In this document: positions 13,741-23,861 of the stretch, piece after piece
Position numbering within the stretch: position 1 is the first letter of the stretch
How the letters are laid out: every line of letters starts with the position of its first letter
Assembly: GCA_028023455.1 (NCBI GenBank)
Contig: JAQFVV010006311.1
Span: 1,244,001-1,308,000 of the forward strand
Direction of reading: 5' to 3'
DNA from: Epiperipatus broadwayi
Taxonomy: Eukaryota > Onychophora > Udeonychophora > Euonychophora > Peripatidae
Length of the DNA stretch: 64,000 nt
The notes under the pieces: generated by a model
Told to the model about the DNA's origin: nothing
What the model saw: the letters and a program-made list of their open reading frames with translations, nothing else
Database searches by the model: none
Position numbers and translations under genes: made by a program

Positions 13741-13938
13741 AATTTATAATAATTATTATGGAATATCATTATTATTCATTATAAAAAAAAGCAATTTGAA
13801 GGATTTTATTGAATAGTTGTTTCTAATCATAGATAAGTAATTCCTGTAGATTCAATGAGAGAGTTAGAGAATAAAAAAATACTAGAGATATGGTTTTTGT
13901 TGTCAGACAAATTTACAAAAAAATGTCATGAACAAATA

Positions 13939-14395
13939 TATAGTTTATTAAACTTACAAGCTTAAGAGATAGGGTCATGTGATCTATGAAATGATCTATG
14001 ACTTTTATTTTGACTATTTATAGTCTCTGCCAAAAAGTCTTATGCAATTTTATATTGCTATGACTACTAATATGTGGCATGGCTGAAGATATATCAGCCC
14101 CATATAGCTATTTGAGTTGGATAGCTGGGTTTGAAGACATGTACATGTCTGAAAATTTCAGATTTTCCACTCAATAGATAACTTTTAGCTAAGTGCTTAG
14201 CTTTGGGTTGGTATTTTTAGATCTAGTGTCTGAACCTACCCTGACACCTCTCTGAGGAGTGCCAAAGCACGAAACCATGGTCAGGGGTTTGGGGAGGGGT
14301 TCCTGACAGAGATATTTTAAGTGCTGGCTCTGGCTAAGCATTTATCATAAAGCTTGTAGAGGAATTGGCAATCCTCACTGTTTATAGTTTATTAA
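13939..14395 (+). mobile_element. 431-bp Penelope-related unit with target duplication
   Basis: The unit 13952-14382 is bounded by a perfect 13-bp direct repeat, TATAGTTTATTAA, at 13939-13951 and 14383-14395. Positions 14090-14370 align with the reverse complement of about 29290-29540, the sequence next to a Penelope-like reverse-transcriptase remnant, so I read it as a solo terminal repeat of a Penelope-like element or a related non-autonomous retroposon. It has no coding frame. It carries the hammerhead ribozyme listed next. Penelope-like elements are known to carry hammerhead motifs in their terminal repeats. Confidence 0.7.
14246..14288 (+). ncRNA. Hammerhead ribozyme
   Basis: All parts of a hammerhead are present in order. 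The core CTGAGGA (14252-14258) fits CUGANGA. Stem II is GTGC/GCAC (14259-14262 with 14267-14270) with loop CAAA. GAA (14271-14273) follows. A short stem III, ACC/GGT (14274-14276 with 14279-14281), closes on a 2-nt loop. C17 is at 14282, the predicted cleavage site. Stem I pairs 14246-14251 with 14283-14288, six pairs including one wobble. The short stem III is the form known from retroelement hammerheads. It should self-cleave when transcribed from the plus strand. A very short stem III usually means weak activity as a monomer. Confidence 0.8.
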
Positions 14396-14826
14396 GTCAA
14401 GGAAAGTGATTCAATTAATCAAGAAGTTATATGTGTGACAATGTTTGAAAATAGCTATTTTTCAATAGAATTTAAGTCATATTAAATAACTACTGGTATA
14501 ACAGAAAACATTTGTACTGATAGTCATCTGTGGTATTTAAATAATGAGTGATATCAAATAAAAATGAGTGCTAATTTCATCTTTAATTTTCAATTTAAAA
14601 GCAGCTTCATAAAAATTTGATATTTTAAATCTGAACTGATTAAAAGCAAAAACAGTATGTTGATTTAGTAATTACTTAAAAAAGATTAAAGTGTCAATGG
14701 TAATTTTGTGATTGGATGGTTATTAGCTTGAAAATGGGGATCAGTTTAAATATCTTGGTAACATTTTAAGTGAAAATAATATATATAAAAAAGATTTTTT
14801 TAAAATAATGCTTTTATGTAAACAGA

Positions 14827-14992
14827 CAACTAAAAGGTAAAAAAATAACAAAGTAATCTGACTAAAAAAGATGTGTCATTTCATAGAAGCATTTGAGACT
14901 TTTTTTATTTTTATCGTCTCAAATGCTTTTATAAAATAACACAATATGTTTTTTTAGTCAAATTACTTTGTTATTTTTCTACTTTTTAGTTG
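14827..14992. repeat. Hairpin / MITE-like inverted repeat
   Basis: The outer arms (about 14827-14870 and 14948-14992) are inverted copies ending CAACTAAAA/TTTTAGTTG, and the inner arms GCATTTGAGAC/GTCTCAAATGC close on a T-rich loop near 14911-14915. Total length is about 166 bp and it has no coding frame. Shape and size fit a miniature inverted-repeat element. Confidence 0.7.
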
Positions 14993-16196
14993 GTTAATTA
15001 TATAAAAGAGTTATTTTTTAAAAAAAAAAAAACTTTTTTTTTTACATATTATTTCTTTCTTTTTAGTTATATTTTTATATTATTTTAAAAAATGATTAAC
15101 ACTGCAAAAAAGAGTCTGATGAAAATTATAATTTAATAAAAAATATAACCTTTATCAAATGAATTCTAATTTAAATATCATGTGATAGTCTACTATATAA
15201 AAATATTATGTATTGACTTTTTAATCAAGTATGAGTTAAATTAATATTAATAAAATTTTATTCTACAAATGTAATGTTTCAAATCAGACATAAATATATA
15301 TTTATTTTAATAAGAAAATCAATATTAACAAAAATTTTATTCTGCAAATGTAATATTTATGTTGGATCAGTTGTTAAAGAGTTTTCTTGGGAAGTTTAAG
15401 GATGTGTGTTTGAGTTCTAAACAGGAGTGGATTTTTTTCATTGTTAATTCAAAAATGTGGACTTATAGACAGAAACACAGACAGGGTAAGTTAATATAAA
15501 AACATTTAAAATATATTTGAACAATGAAATAACATTCTAACACTAATGTCTAGTGCTGTACTTAAAAAGTTAAACAATAATATATACCATCACAATGTTA
15601 TGACTATGTCAACTACATTAATTTATTTATAGGACTATTATATACACTGATAAAATTTTATTTAAAGATGCTTCATAATGTTATGAAAATATTAAAGCAA
15701 GATCATAAATCAGTTTGCATTTCCTTAAGCTTTCTAAACATATTTATTGTATTGGTTGAGAAAAATTGATAAAGAGTTAAACTTGATAAAAAAATATTTG
15801 TGATGAATTTAAGTATGACTTTTTGGGAAAAGTAATCTTTTTATATCATAAAAAAATATCTCAAAGATTCTAAAGATGTCAATATTTATCACTTTTATTT
15901 GAAAAAATAAATATTTAATGGAGACTTACAATTAGGCAAGGTAATAAGTTAAATACAGAATGACAAAATATCAAATAATTATACTAAAAAAATTGGCATG
16001 TGGTATATATGAATATATTTAACGTTTCTGAATTTGTATTGTCATAACACACACATACAAAAACAACTTTTTGAATTGCTCTTTCTCTCTCTCTCTCTCT
16101 AATGATCCACATGAGGTGCTAATGAATGAATAAACAAATTTTACTTAATGTACTGTTGCAATTTTTATATATTTTAGATAACCACAAATTACTATA
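14993..16196. other. Non-coding stretch with a (CT)n microsatellite
   Basis: No gene is seen. A CT dinucleotide run of about ten repeats lies at 16081-16101. A GC-richer patch near 15360-15490 resembles no family I know. Confidence 0.5.
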
Positions 16197-16198
16197 GT

Positions 16199-16262
16199 CC
16201 AATGCGTAAGCTTGTGGTTAAGACCTGTAGAGGTCCTTACCTTCGCATTTTCAACTGCACAT
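16199..16262 (+). repeat. Possible tRNA-Tyr-like repeat head
   Basis: This GC-richer segment contains GCGTAAGCTTGTGGTTAAGA followed by a small stem-loop GACC-TGTAG-AGGTC. A nearly identical 33-bp core lies on the minus strand at 18544-18576. The GTGGTTAAGA and CTGTAGA motifs recall the D arm and the anticodon loop of a tRNA-Tyr, but no good T arm is seen. It may be the head of a tRNA-derived SINE. Confidence 0.35.
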
Positions 16263-17205
16263 GCTTTAGGTTTATTGCCTTAGTAAATATTACTTATAGT
16301 AACATTTGTAAATCTTTTCTTATATATGTCTTGCAAAAATTAGATATCGAATAAAGTATGTTACAATCATATTATAGAACACTCTCATTCCAAGTACATT
16401 ATTCAGAATTATTTTGTAGGCAGATTCATAATGAATCATTTTTAACAAGCTTACCAATACAACTTTACTTTTTCATTTATCAATGCCTATTCATTCAATC
16501 TGACAAAAGCCAGAGTCCCTCTTTTATATGACCTCCATCTGTATATATTGTAAATAAATAAACATCGATATCTAAAATGGCTGAGACTTATTATAGGTGG
16601 CAATTTCAGTTGATAAATTAATCAATCCAGCTTAATGTTTCATATATTATTTTAAATTAAATATTACTAATTTCAACCTAAATAATTTTTATTATTGCTT
16701 GAATCTGCTTGCAAAATAATTATGAGTAAAGTATTTGGACCAAGAATGTTCTGAGATATGATTATAATCCTAAATATTACATATTCAAGCAGCAGTAAAA
16801 ATTATTTATGTGCTGTTGAAATTTATATGCTACAAATATAGTAAAATAATTTTTGAAAAAGGAATTATATTAATTAATCAATCTAAAATACCAAACATTT
16901 TCTCAAAAAAGTTAAACAATTTAATTGTTTAATCTATATAGTATATGTAATAATATATATATTATGTGCTTATATATATACTTACACTACTGAAATATTA
17001 AAAAATTGAAACTATTTAATGTGCAATGTTCAAGCCAAAAAAAAAAACAAGAATTATGAATATATAACTGGAAAATCTCTATCTATTTTTTACGTGATAT
17101 TTTAATCAAACTTGTTTAATTACTAATACCAAACAATCTAAATGATTTAAAAGTGCTTGTTATTAAAACAAAATGTTTTTAAACTTATGTATAAATGTGT
17201 TTTAA
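16263..17205. other. Non-coding AT-rich stretch
   Basis: Nothing is recognised apart from AT-rich runs. Confidence 0.5.
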
Positions 17206-17583
17206 TTAAACAATAAAAGACTTTCACACCACCTACCACTCTCCACACTATCTCATAATACTGATACACTTGAACACATATATGTTTGAGCATTCCATCA
17301 TCAGATTTTCAATTGGATGGCGGTTGAAGAGTTGGAGTGTGGAGTAGATTGAAGCCTGTCCATTAAAGTATGAGGTTTGGCTATCTTAATATATATCTGA
17401 GCACTTATAGCATATATGTGTAGAGATGGTAATCTGGACCAACTGACGTTTGCTGGTTTAGCATGAAATACGTATATTGGTGAGTGGTGGGTGGTGTGAA
17501 AGTCTATGCTCATATACCCTATATATTACATATATGGACACAGGTATATAATAAGCCTGTGTGTTTCTGTTAAACAATAAAAG
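17206..17583 (-). mobile_element. Repeat family A insertion with 14-bp target duplication and inverted 5' part
   Basis: The insert 17220-17569 is flanked by a perfect 14-bp direct repeat, TTAAACAATAAAAG, at 17206-17219 and 17570-17583. The first 65 bp (17220-17285) are family A in one orientation; the rest is family A in the other orientation and ends in GCCTGTGTGTTTCTG, close to the right end of the array at 26193. A constant end plus an inverted opposite end and a long target duplication is what twin priming during target-primed reverse transcription produces. The 70-codon open frame on the minus strand is not supported as a gene. Confidence 0.7.
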
Positions 17584-18543
17584 TATAATATTAAAGCATT
17601 CAAGTTTTTACAATTTGTTATTCTTTTTAAAAATTTAGTAACTAATTTGCTAAGAAATATATAAACAATAACAAGCAATCAATATATATATATATATAAC
17701 ACTTTATATATATAATTAGAAAAAATTGTAATATGTTTGTGAATGTATTATAACAGTCAGAAATATTTTAAAAATAATTTAAAGTGAAAAATGTGCTAAA
17801 TCTAGGAACCAGACATTCCATAATGTCTCAGTCTTGGCAAAACAGACTGGCCATATAAAGTACAAGTAATTAATTTAAAAGTGACATTTAAAATTCTTTT
17901 AAGCTAAAATACTATGGCTTAAAATGTAGGCATCTGGAAGAAATTTAATTACTTAATTATTCACATAAATAATTTTTATCATAATTATCGTCCTGTCTAT
18001 ACACAAAACAAAACTTTGGCAAATTATGTGCCAAATTATATAAAGGAGTATTTTTTCCAAAAATGACAGATTCTAGTGAAATACTAAGATTTATTTTACA
18101 TAAATAAAGACATTTTCACATTAATATAGTTATTTTAAATATCAGAACACATTTTAAACTCATGATGAATGTTCTTGATAAAAAATTTAAAATGACGTTA
18201 AAAAATAAATAACTTCATTTACAAATAAAAAATCCCATTATAATAACAGAAACAACAAAAAGAAACATTCAAGAAAATCATCTAACCTTTGAAAAATAAA
18301 TCAAAATCTCACTTCAGTTATTTTATGTCAATAAATTTATTTTATTTGTAAGATTACAAAAATGAATGAAAATTAAATATTAAAATTATTATAATGAAAA
18401 ACTTTTAAGCATGTGCAATGTGATATGATGTATTATGGCTTCACCTTAAATGAAGTCAAGAATATCTCAGAAATTATGCCCAGATAAACCTGTTAGCCAC
18501 TTTATTTTACATTCCCCTCTCTAAATTTACCCATAATCTGTTC
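17584..18543. other. Non-coding AT-rich stretch
   Basis: No feature is recognised. Confidence 0.5.
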
Positions 18544-18576
18544 TACAGGTCTTAACCACAAGCTTACGCGTTGGAA
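18544..18576 (-). repeat. Second copy of the tRNA-Tyr-like motif
   Basis: The reverse complement matches 16200-16232 over about 33 bp, with one clear difference (GCGCGT/GCATTG context versus ACGCGTTGG at the head). The flanks do not match, so only the short core is shared. Confidence 0.4.
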
Positions 18577-21576
18577 GAAGTAAATGAGAACCTACTTGCA
18601 TTGCTGTATCATTTATATAAATAAGATTTTATATGTACGTATCCCTTGACTTTTACTATAAATTAGGCGCTAATTATATGAAAGAATACACACCTTCTTG
18701 TCACATCCTCGGATCTAAACTCATTGGAGAAATATAACACCATAGTTATTAGATCCCCATTATAACCGCATGCTTTTGCTCTGTTCTATTGATGATAAAA
18801 AATTAATCTGCATTTAAAATTTTTAGTATTTTAAACTGATATATAAGTGATTGCCTTAATATTCTAATACATATATCCAAATTACTATATGCTTATAATT
18901 ATTCATTTACAAAATAATATTATTTTAAAAATAAATATCATTACCTTTAAATTACATAATTTGATTAAAGTTTAAGTAAAATAAAAATTATTTAATATCT
19001 AAAAAAAATCTAATTGTTCAAAGTCTGAAATGTTTTAGTATTTGTTTTATTATTTGCCTGAATGCGATTTTTTCCTTTTTCTATTCTTTCAGTTAAAAAA
19101 TCTAAGTATAATAAAGTCTATATATAATTAATTTGATGACATTAAAACTATTGGCCAATTTATGATTCTATAAATTATACTAAAGCTTATTAGAATTATT
19201 TAATCAATTTAAATAGACATTTTATTACAACCTTCTAACGTTAAAGATGATTCAGAATATGCTATTACTATTATAGTTGACATATATCTGGTATTGTAGA
19301 TGAATTCTTTGAAGATTATCTGTATAAATATTTTTAAATATTTGAAATGGTTACTGTTACATAAATTTTATAGACTGACGTCCCTCACCAATTAAAGAAA
19401 TCAAAACTGTCATTCTCTGATTAAATTCTCCTCTATATGATTATTTATCCTAGTTTCCTATTGTTTATTATCACATTGATTACTGCTTAGCACATTTTTT
19501 ATCCTATTATCACTAAGATATTTCAGGAAATTGTTTTAATAAAGCAATATGCCTATTTTTTTTTGATAATGATCAGAGTTAATTATTTTATATTCAAATT
19601 ACAAGACATGTTTTATAAATAAATGGGATTAAAGCAAAGAATAAAAAAGTAAACAAGTTTTTTTTTTTTTAAGAAGCACATTTATTTAAATACAAGTATA
19701 GTATATATATATATATTTAAACTAGATGTAATTAGAGCAGATTTGAACCTAGACTTTGGTTCATTGGAGACCATTTATTTTTTTTGCATATATGATTAAA
19801 GGGAGCTTGAAAGTCTGGGTTCAAATCCACTCTAACTAGATTTTCATTTATATAATTAAAGATATAAAATTACATAAGATTTAATACAAAAAGTTTACAA
19901 AAAAACTGTATATAACTCAATTCTGTATATGATGCTTTATTCAACATCATCATCATCACATTAGGCCGTAATATTCTTATTTTTCAAACTATAAAAATAA
20001 ATTGGAAAATATTTATTAAAAATGTGTGCAATAATTTAGTTATTTCTATTGCAATATATAAACTGTTTAATGGAGCTATAACAATGTATCTCACTGCCAT
20101 TCAAAACAGGTTTAATATCTTTATTTTAGATAACCAGCCCATAATTAATATTGGTTAGTCAATAGATATTTAATTTTTCATAGCTAGAGGCTGAAGAAAG
20201 ATGAAAAATACTTAAATCCTCACTATCTGGCAATGAGTACTTCCATATTTTCTATTAATCCTCTACTGGAAGGGTACCTGAGAGATCTTTGCTTGCATGC
20301 CATTTAAAGGTCATTTTACTATTACCTCCAAAACTGGAAAATCAAAAGAAAATTAGCTTATTAGTTTTAGTCCCATAATTCATTCTTTTTTTTAAGCTAC
20401 ATAAATCCATTAAACTATGTTTATGATTTTGGATTTTATCTATTTGTTTTTATGGTTTATAAATTTAAATATGGTATCATGGGATATACAATAATAAATT
20501 TAGAAATCGCATTTAAAAGAATTTTGCAGTTAGCAGATAAATATTTATATAAAACAGTGCATTACATTACAGCTGTAACTTACATTTAACCAGTATTTGA
20601 TGATATTAACTTTTTATTTTTGTTACAAGAATAAATGGCCAATAAATATTGAATGGTAATGTTAAAACAATTACTTAGATTAGACCTGTCTTATTGATTT
20701 TTTCAGTAGGAAATAGTGTTTTTATATTTTACTCATTCAACTATAATTTTTTTACTTATATTATGCTTTTCAAGCAAATGGCTTAAAATTTTGCAAATCA
20801 ATAAAGATAGGTTAAAGAATTTGCATGTTATTTTATTTTCCCACAAATCAACATTTTCCCAATAGCTAAAGACAACTAATTTTAGCTTACAATTGATCTT
20901 ACTAGCTATGTAGTTGCTGATTAGCTTTCAAATCTAAATACTAGATAGTATATCTTTTGATTTAATCTGCAGAGTGTTTGAATGCTAGCACAATATGATT
21001 CAGTTCATAGCTGAATGAATATAGTGTGATAACAGTATTTTCATTAAAGAAAACCATTACACCAGAAAATTATTTGGAGTTTTGTTGTTTCATTATCATA
21101 TGATCCAGAAATCACTCATTCTTACAGAGATGATTGTGATCTGAGAAATAACATCTTTCATATCTACTATATAATCTGCTTTTCTTTTACCATACAAATA
21201 CAAATTAACATTATTATTATTAAAAATAAATAAATAATTATATATATGTAATCGGTGTTAATATGTTCTTGGAAAACTGTATTAATAAAAATCAAGTCAA
21301 ATTTTCAAAAAATCAAGTTGAACATTTTTTGAAGACATAATTGTAGTTTTTAAAAATAGAAATAAATAAATCAAAAGCATTACTTTCTTGATAACTTGTC
21401 AAACATAAATTGATTTGCATTTAAATATGTATTTTAAATGGCATTATTTTTTTTAAAAAGATAGTTATTACAAGATTTTTAGTCAAAATATACAAATTTT
21501 TAAAAGAAAATTTATGTAATTATTAAAAAATAAATAAAATGTTTTTTAATTTTTTAAATTGTAAGTAAACTTTATT
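18577..21576. other. Non-coding stretch with small repeat fragments
   Basis: No gene is seen. A fragment of the family-A edge lies at 19683-19850. A short CAT trinucleotide run at 19941-19958 resembles the 3' tail of RTE elements. Confidence 0.5.
19683..19850. repeat. Fold-back of the family-A edge sequence
   Basis: Positions 19683-19757 match 3138-3215 (motifs CAAGTATAGTATATAT and GATTTGAACC-AGACTT). The reverse complement of the same edge returns at about 19799-19845 (GAAAGTCTGGGTTCAAAT). The two copies face each other across about 40 bp. Confidence 0.5.
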
Positions 21577-21613
21577 ATTGGAAGCTTCTTCGTCAGCGAG
21601 TAAATCGTTTTTA
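21577..21613 (+). repeat. Short Penelope-tail-like motif
   Basis: GCTTCTTCGTCAGCGAGTAA is shared, with few changes, with the minus strand of 27397-27420, where it lies next to a CGAAAGCGCTCGGCC sequence of the type seen at Penelope 3' ends. Only this short core is recognisable here. Confidence 0.35.
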
Positions 21614-21794
21614 GGCTATTAATATATTATTGTAATTTTTTTAAAATTTTTTTGAAAATCATGCGTTACTTTGGAGAAATTTTTTTTTTTTTATTTTACA
21701 AATATTAAATGAAACATTATTAAAATAGATTTAATTTTTTATTTCTAATTAAAGAATAAACAATTTCCTTTTTAAAGTAATAAATATGTGAATA

Positions 21795-21915
21795 TAATAA
21801 ATACTTTTTTTTTCATATGTCAAAGCGTTGACCGGGAAGCGAAGCCGGGCCAGCTGCTTGGAAGGCAGCTATGCTAACCACTAGGCCACCAACGCTTGAC
21901 TAATAAAATACTTTT
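21795..21915 (-). mobile_element. tRNA-Gly(UCC)-derived SINE
   Basis: On the minus strand the head folds as tRNA-Gly: a 7-bp acceptor (GCGTTGG/TCAACGC, one wobble), a 5-bp anticodon stem around CTTCCAA (anticodon TCC), and a T arm with loop TTCGCTT. The T loop lacks A58, the T stem has one mismatch and the discriminator base is T, so it is not a working tRNA gene. A TGACATATG motif and an A tail follow. The target duplication is TAATAAATACTTTT (21795-21808) with TAATAAAATACTTTT (21901-21915), which differ by one A. Confidence 0.75.
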
Positions 21916-22200
21916 TAAACAGTCCACACTGCAGGAGCAAGTTATCTTAAGAAGAAATAAAAGACAGGGAAGAAAATAAATATAACTCCACATGTTTTTT
22001 AATTGCCCTCAATAATGATAGTTTTAGCAATTTTATATTTATCTATTTTATTTACTAATTAAGAATAGCTACAATTAAAAAAAAATTCTAAGCCTATTTA
22101 AAACCTGAAAAAAATCTAAATTTTAGCATTCATGAATTCAAATCTCAAATGACGATCATAGAAGGTAGATGAACTATCTACTGTGCCAAGAGAATCCAAT

Positions 22201-22282
22201 GTTTTTTTTTTTTTCATGAGTCATAGCATCAGCCGGGAAGCGAAAACGCTAATCTGGGACAACTGCTTGTAAAGCAGCTGCC
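22201..22282 (-). mobile_element. 5'-truncated tRNA-derived SINE
   Basis: On the minus strand the copy starts within the anticodon arm (loop TTTACAA, stem GCTGC/GCAGT), has a decayed T arm and ends CTATGACTCATG plus an A tail. The tail matches the copies at 21.8, 23.0 and 58.2 kb, while the anticodon differs (TAC instead of TCC). Confidence 0.6.
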
Positions 22283-22960
22283 AAAAATATGGTAATGTGG
22301 TATATTAGCAGATAATATGAAACGTTTCAATAGTCATTCTACATACATTATGATTTCAAAAATTGTATTGTTTAAACTCCCTATCAAAAATGATATATAA
22401 TTTGTGGATTTATATTGTGACTTAATGACCAATAAATCTCACTTTATGTAATAACTTCTGATAATTACATTGATACAAAGAGAATATATGAACCAAAGTG
22501 ACTTATTGCTTTATTTATAATGTATGCAATGCAATAGTGTACTTTATACAGCTTTATATGGTCACATGAAAAGCCTGCTAACTGGCATGATAAAAACAAA
22601 TGTAATGTATTGACCACTCTGGTGGATAATGAATGCTGTGAGCAATTATTGGGTAAGCTTTTTCTTCTATTAGAAGCTATTTTTTGTTGAACAACCAATA
22701 CTTTTTGGTAGCTGAAGGTCTACCAAAGGAAAGATAACAGTTCACATGACACATGACCTAACAAAGAATGTAGTCTAATACATTTGAAAATGGTGGAAAT
22801 ATGCACCTCTACAGCACTTGGAACTACAAATATGATAATTTTAAACATTAAATAAAATGAAAAAATATTTGTGACAACATTTTCTATACTTTTTTATTTT
22901 AAGATACCATAACTTCATAATTTTTGATATTAAAATAGTAGCAACATGATAATCTGAAAA
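22283..22960. other. Non-coding stretch
   Basis: No gene is supported. The 77-codon minus frame at 22465-22698 shows no recognisable motif. Confidence 0.45.
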
Positions 22961-23050
22961 TTTTTTTATATGTCAAAGCATTGACTGGGAAGCGAACCCA
23001 GGCCAGCTGCTTGGAAGGCAGCTATGCTAACTGCTGGCCACAAATGCTTT
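22961..23050 (-). mobile_element. tRNA-Gly(UCC)-derived SINE
   Basis: The minus strand shows the same head as the copy at 21.8 kb: anticodon loop CTTCCAA on a perfect GCTGC/GCAGC stem, and a T arm CTGGG/CCCAG with the same TTCGCTT loop. It ends TTTGACATAT plus an A tail. Because TTCGCTT is shared by both copies it belongs to the family and is not private decay. The D arm is damaged. Confidence 0.65.
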
Positions 23051-23861
23051 TTATTAACATTTATCATTAGTTTTTGTCAAGATAAAAACTCAGAAAAGAA
23101 TTAGTAATAATGTTTTGAAAAAGAAAATAATAATAAGTCAATTGTAAATTGAATTTCTGATTCACTTTGTTAATGTTTCTAAAGATTTAGAAAATATAAA
23201 TAAGTTTCAATTTTATTTTATAGCAATTATTTTGTTCAAACCTAAATTGGCAAAGATAAAATAAACAAAACATTTATAATTTAAATCTTGTAATATGAAT
23301 GGCAAATATATCATTTTTTTATTTTCTAATGTGATAATTTTTCTAAACAAAATAATGCATTACTGGAATACACAAAATTATTCATAAATTGCTGAAATTA
23401 TATATTTTTAATGATGAAAACTAAAACAAAATTTCATTTCATAGTCATGTAGTCTCTGAAGCATTCTATATATGATTTAATAAAAATAAGAAAACTTTTA
23501 CTTTGATTTCTTACTATAGTAAATTTAATGGATAATTATTATAAATATTCAATATTCTTACAGGTTTTTATTTTATTTTTTATGATCTCAAACTTTTTTT
23601 TATAACTGAATTTTAATGCAAAGTTTAATCATGTTAAAAATGCTGCTCTTTTCAAGGTGTTTAATTTAATATTTAAAGTAATAATCAAAAACAATATTTT
23701 TAAAGATAACTTACAATTAGTCACAAAATATTAATTTTCCAGATAAATAATACATATAAATTAAAAATATATATATATTTTATTTCTTTATTTTTAGATT
23801 TAATTAAAAGTAAAAACTTATAAAAATTAATATAATGGAAAAAAAATCACAAACTATTTAT
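23051..23861. other. Non-coding AT-rich stretch
   Basis: No feature is recognised. Confidence 0.5.

Larger units (their letters stand above)
13741..14826 (+). pseudogene. Non-LTR retrotransposon RT fragment, split by an insertion
   Basis: The first part (13741-13951) carries RT fingers sequence: a decayed 'CGFR' region near 13850 followed by DMVFVVRQIYKK near 13890 and CHEQ near 13925. After the insertion 13952-14382 it continues with a decayed palm segment and ends with an LDGY-LENGDQFKYLGN motif near 14718-14765. The same family recurs at 38030-39365 and 47950-48340. It is broken by many stops. The insertion carries a 13-bp target duplication, so this LINE copy was already in place when the insertion arrived. 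Confidence 0.7.

Noticed and set aside
21809-21900. Functional tRNA-Gly gene
   Set aside because: A58 of the T loop is replaced, the discriminator base is T, and an A tail with a target duplication marks it as a retroposed copy.
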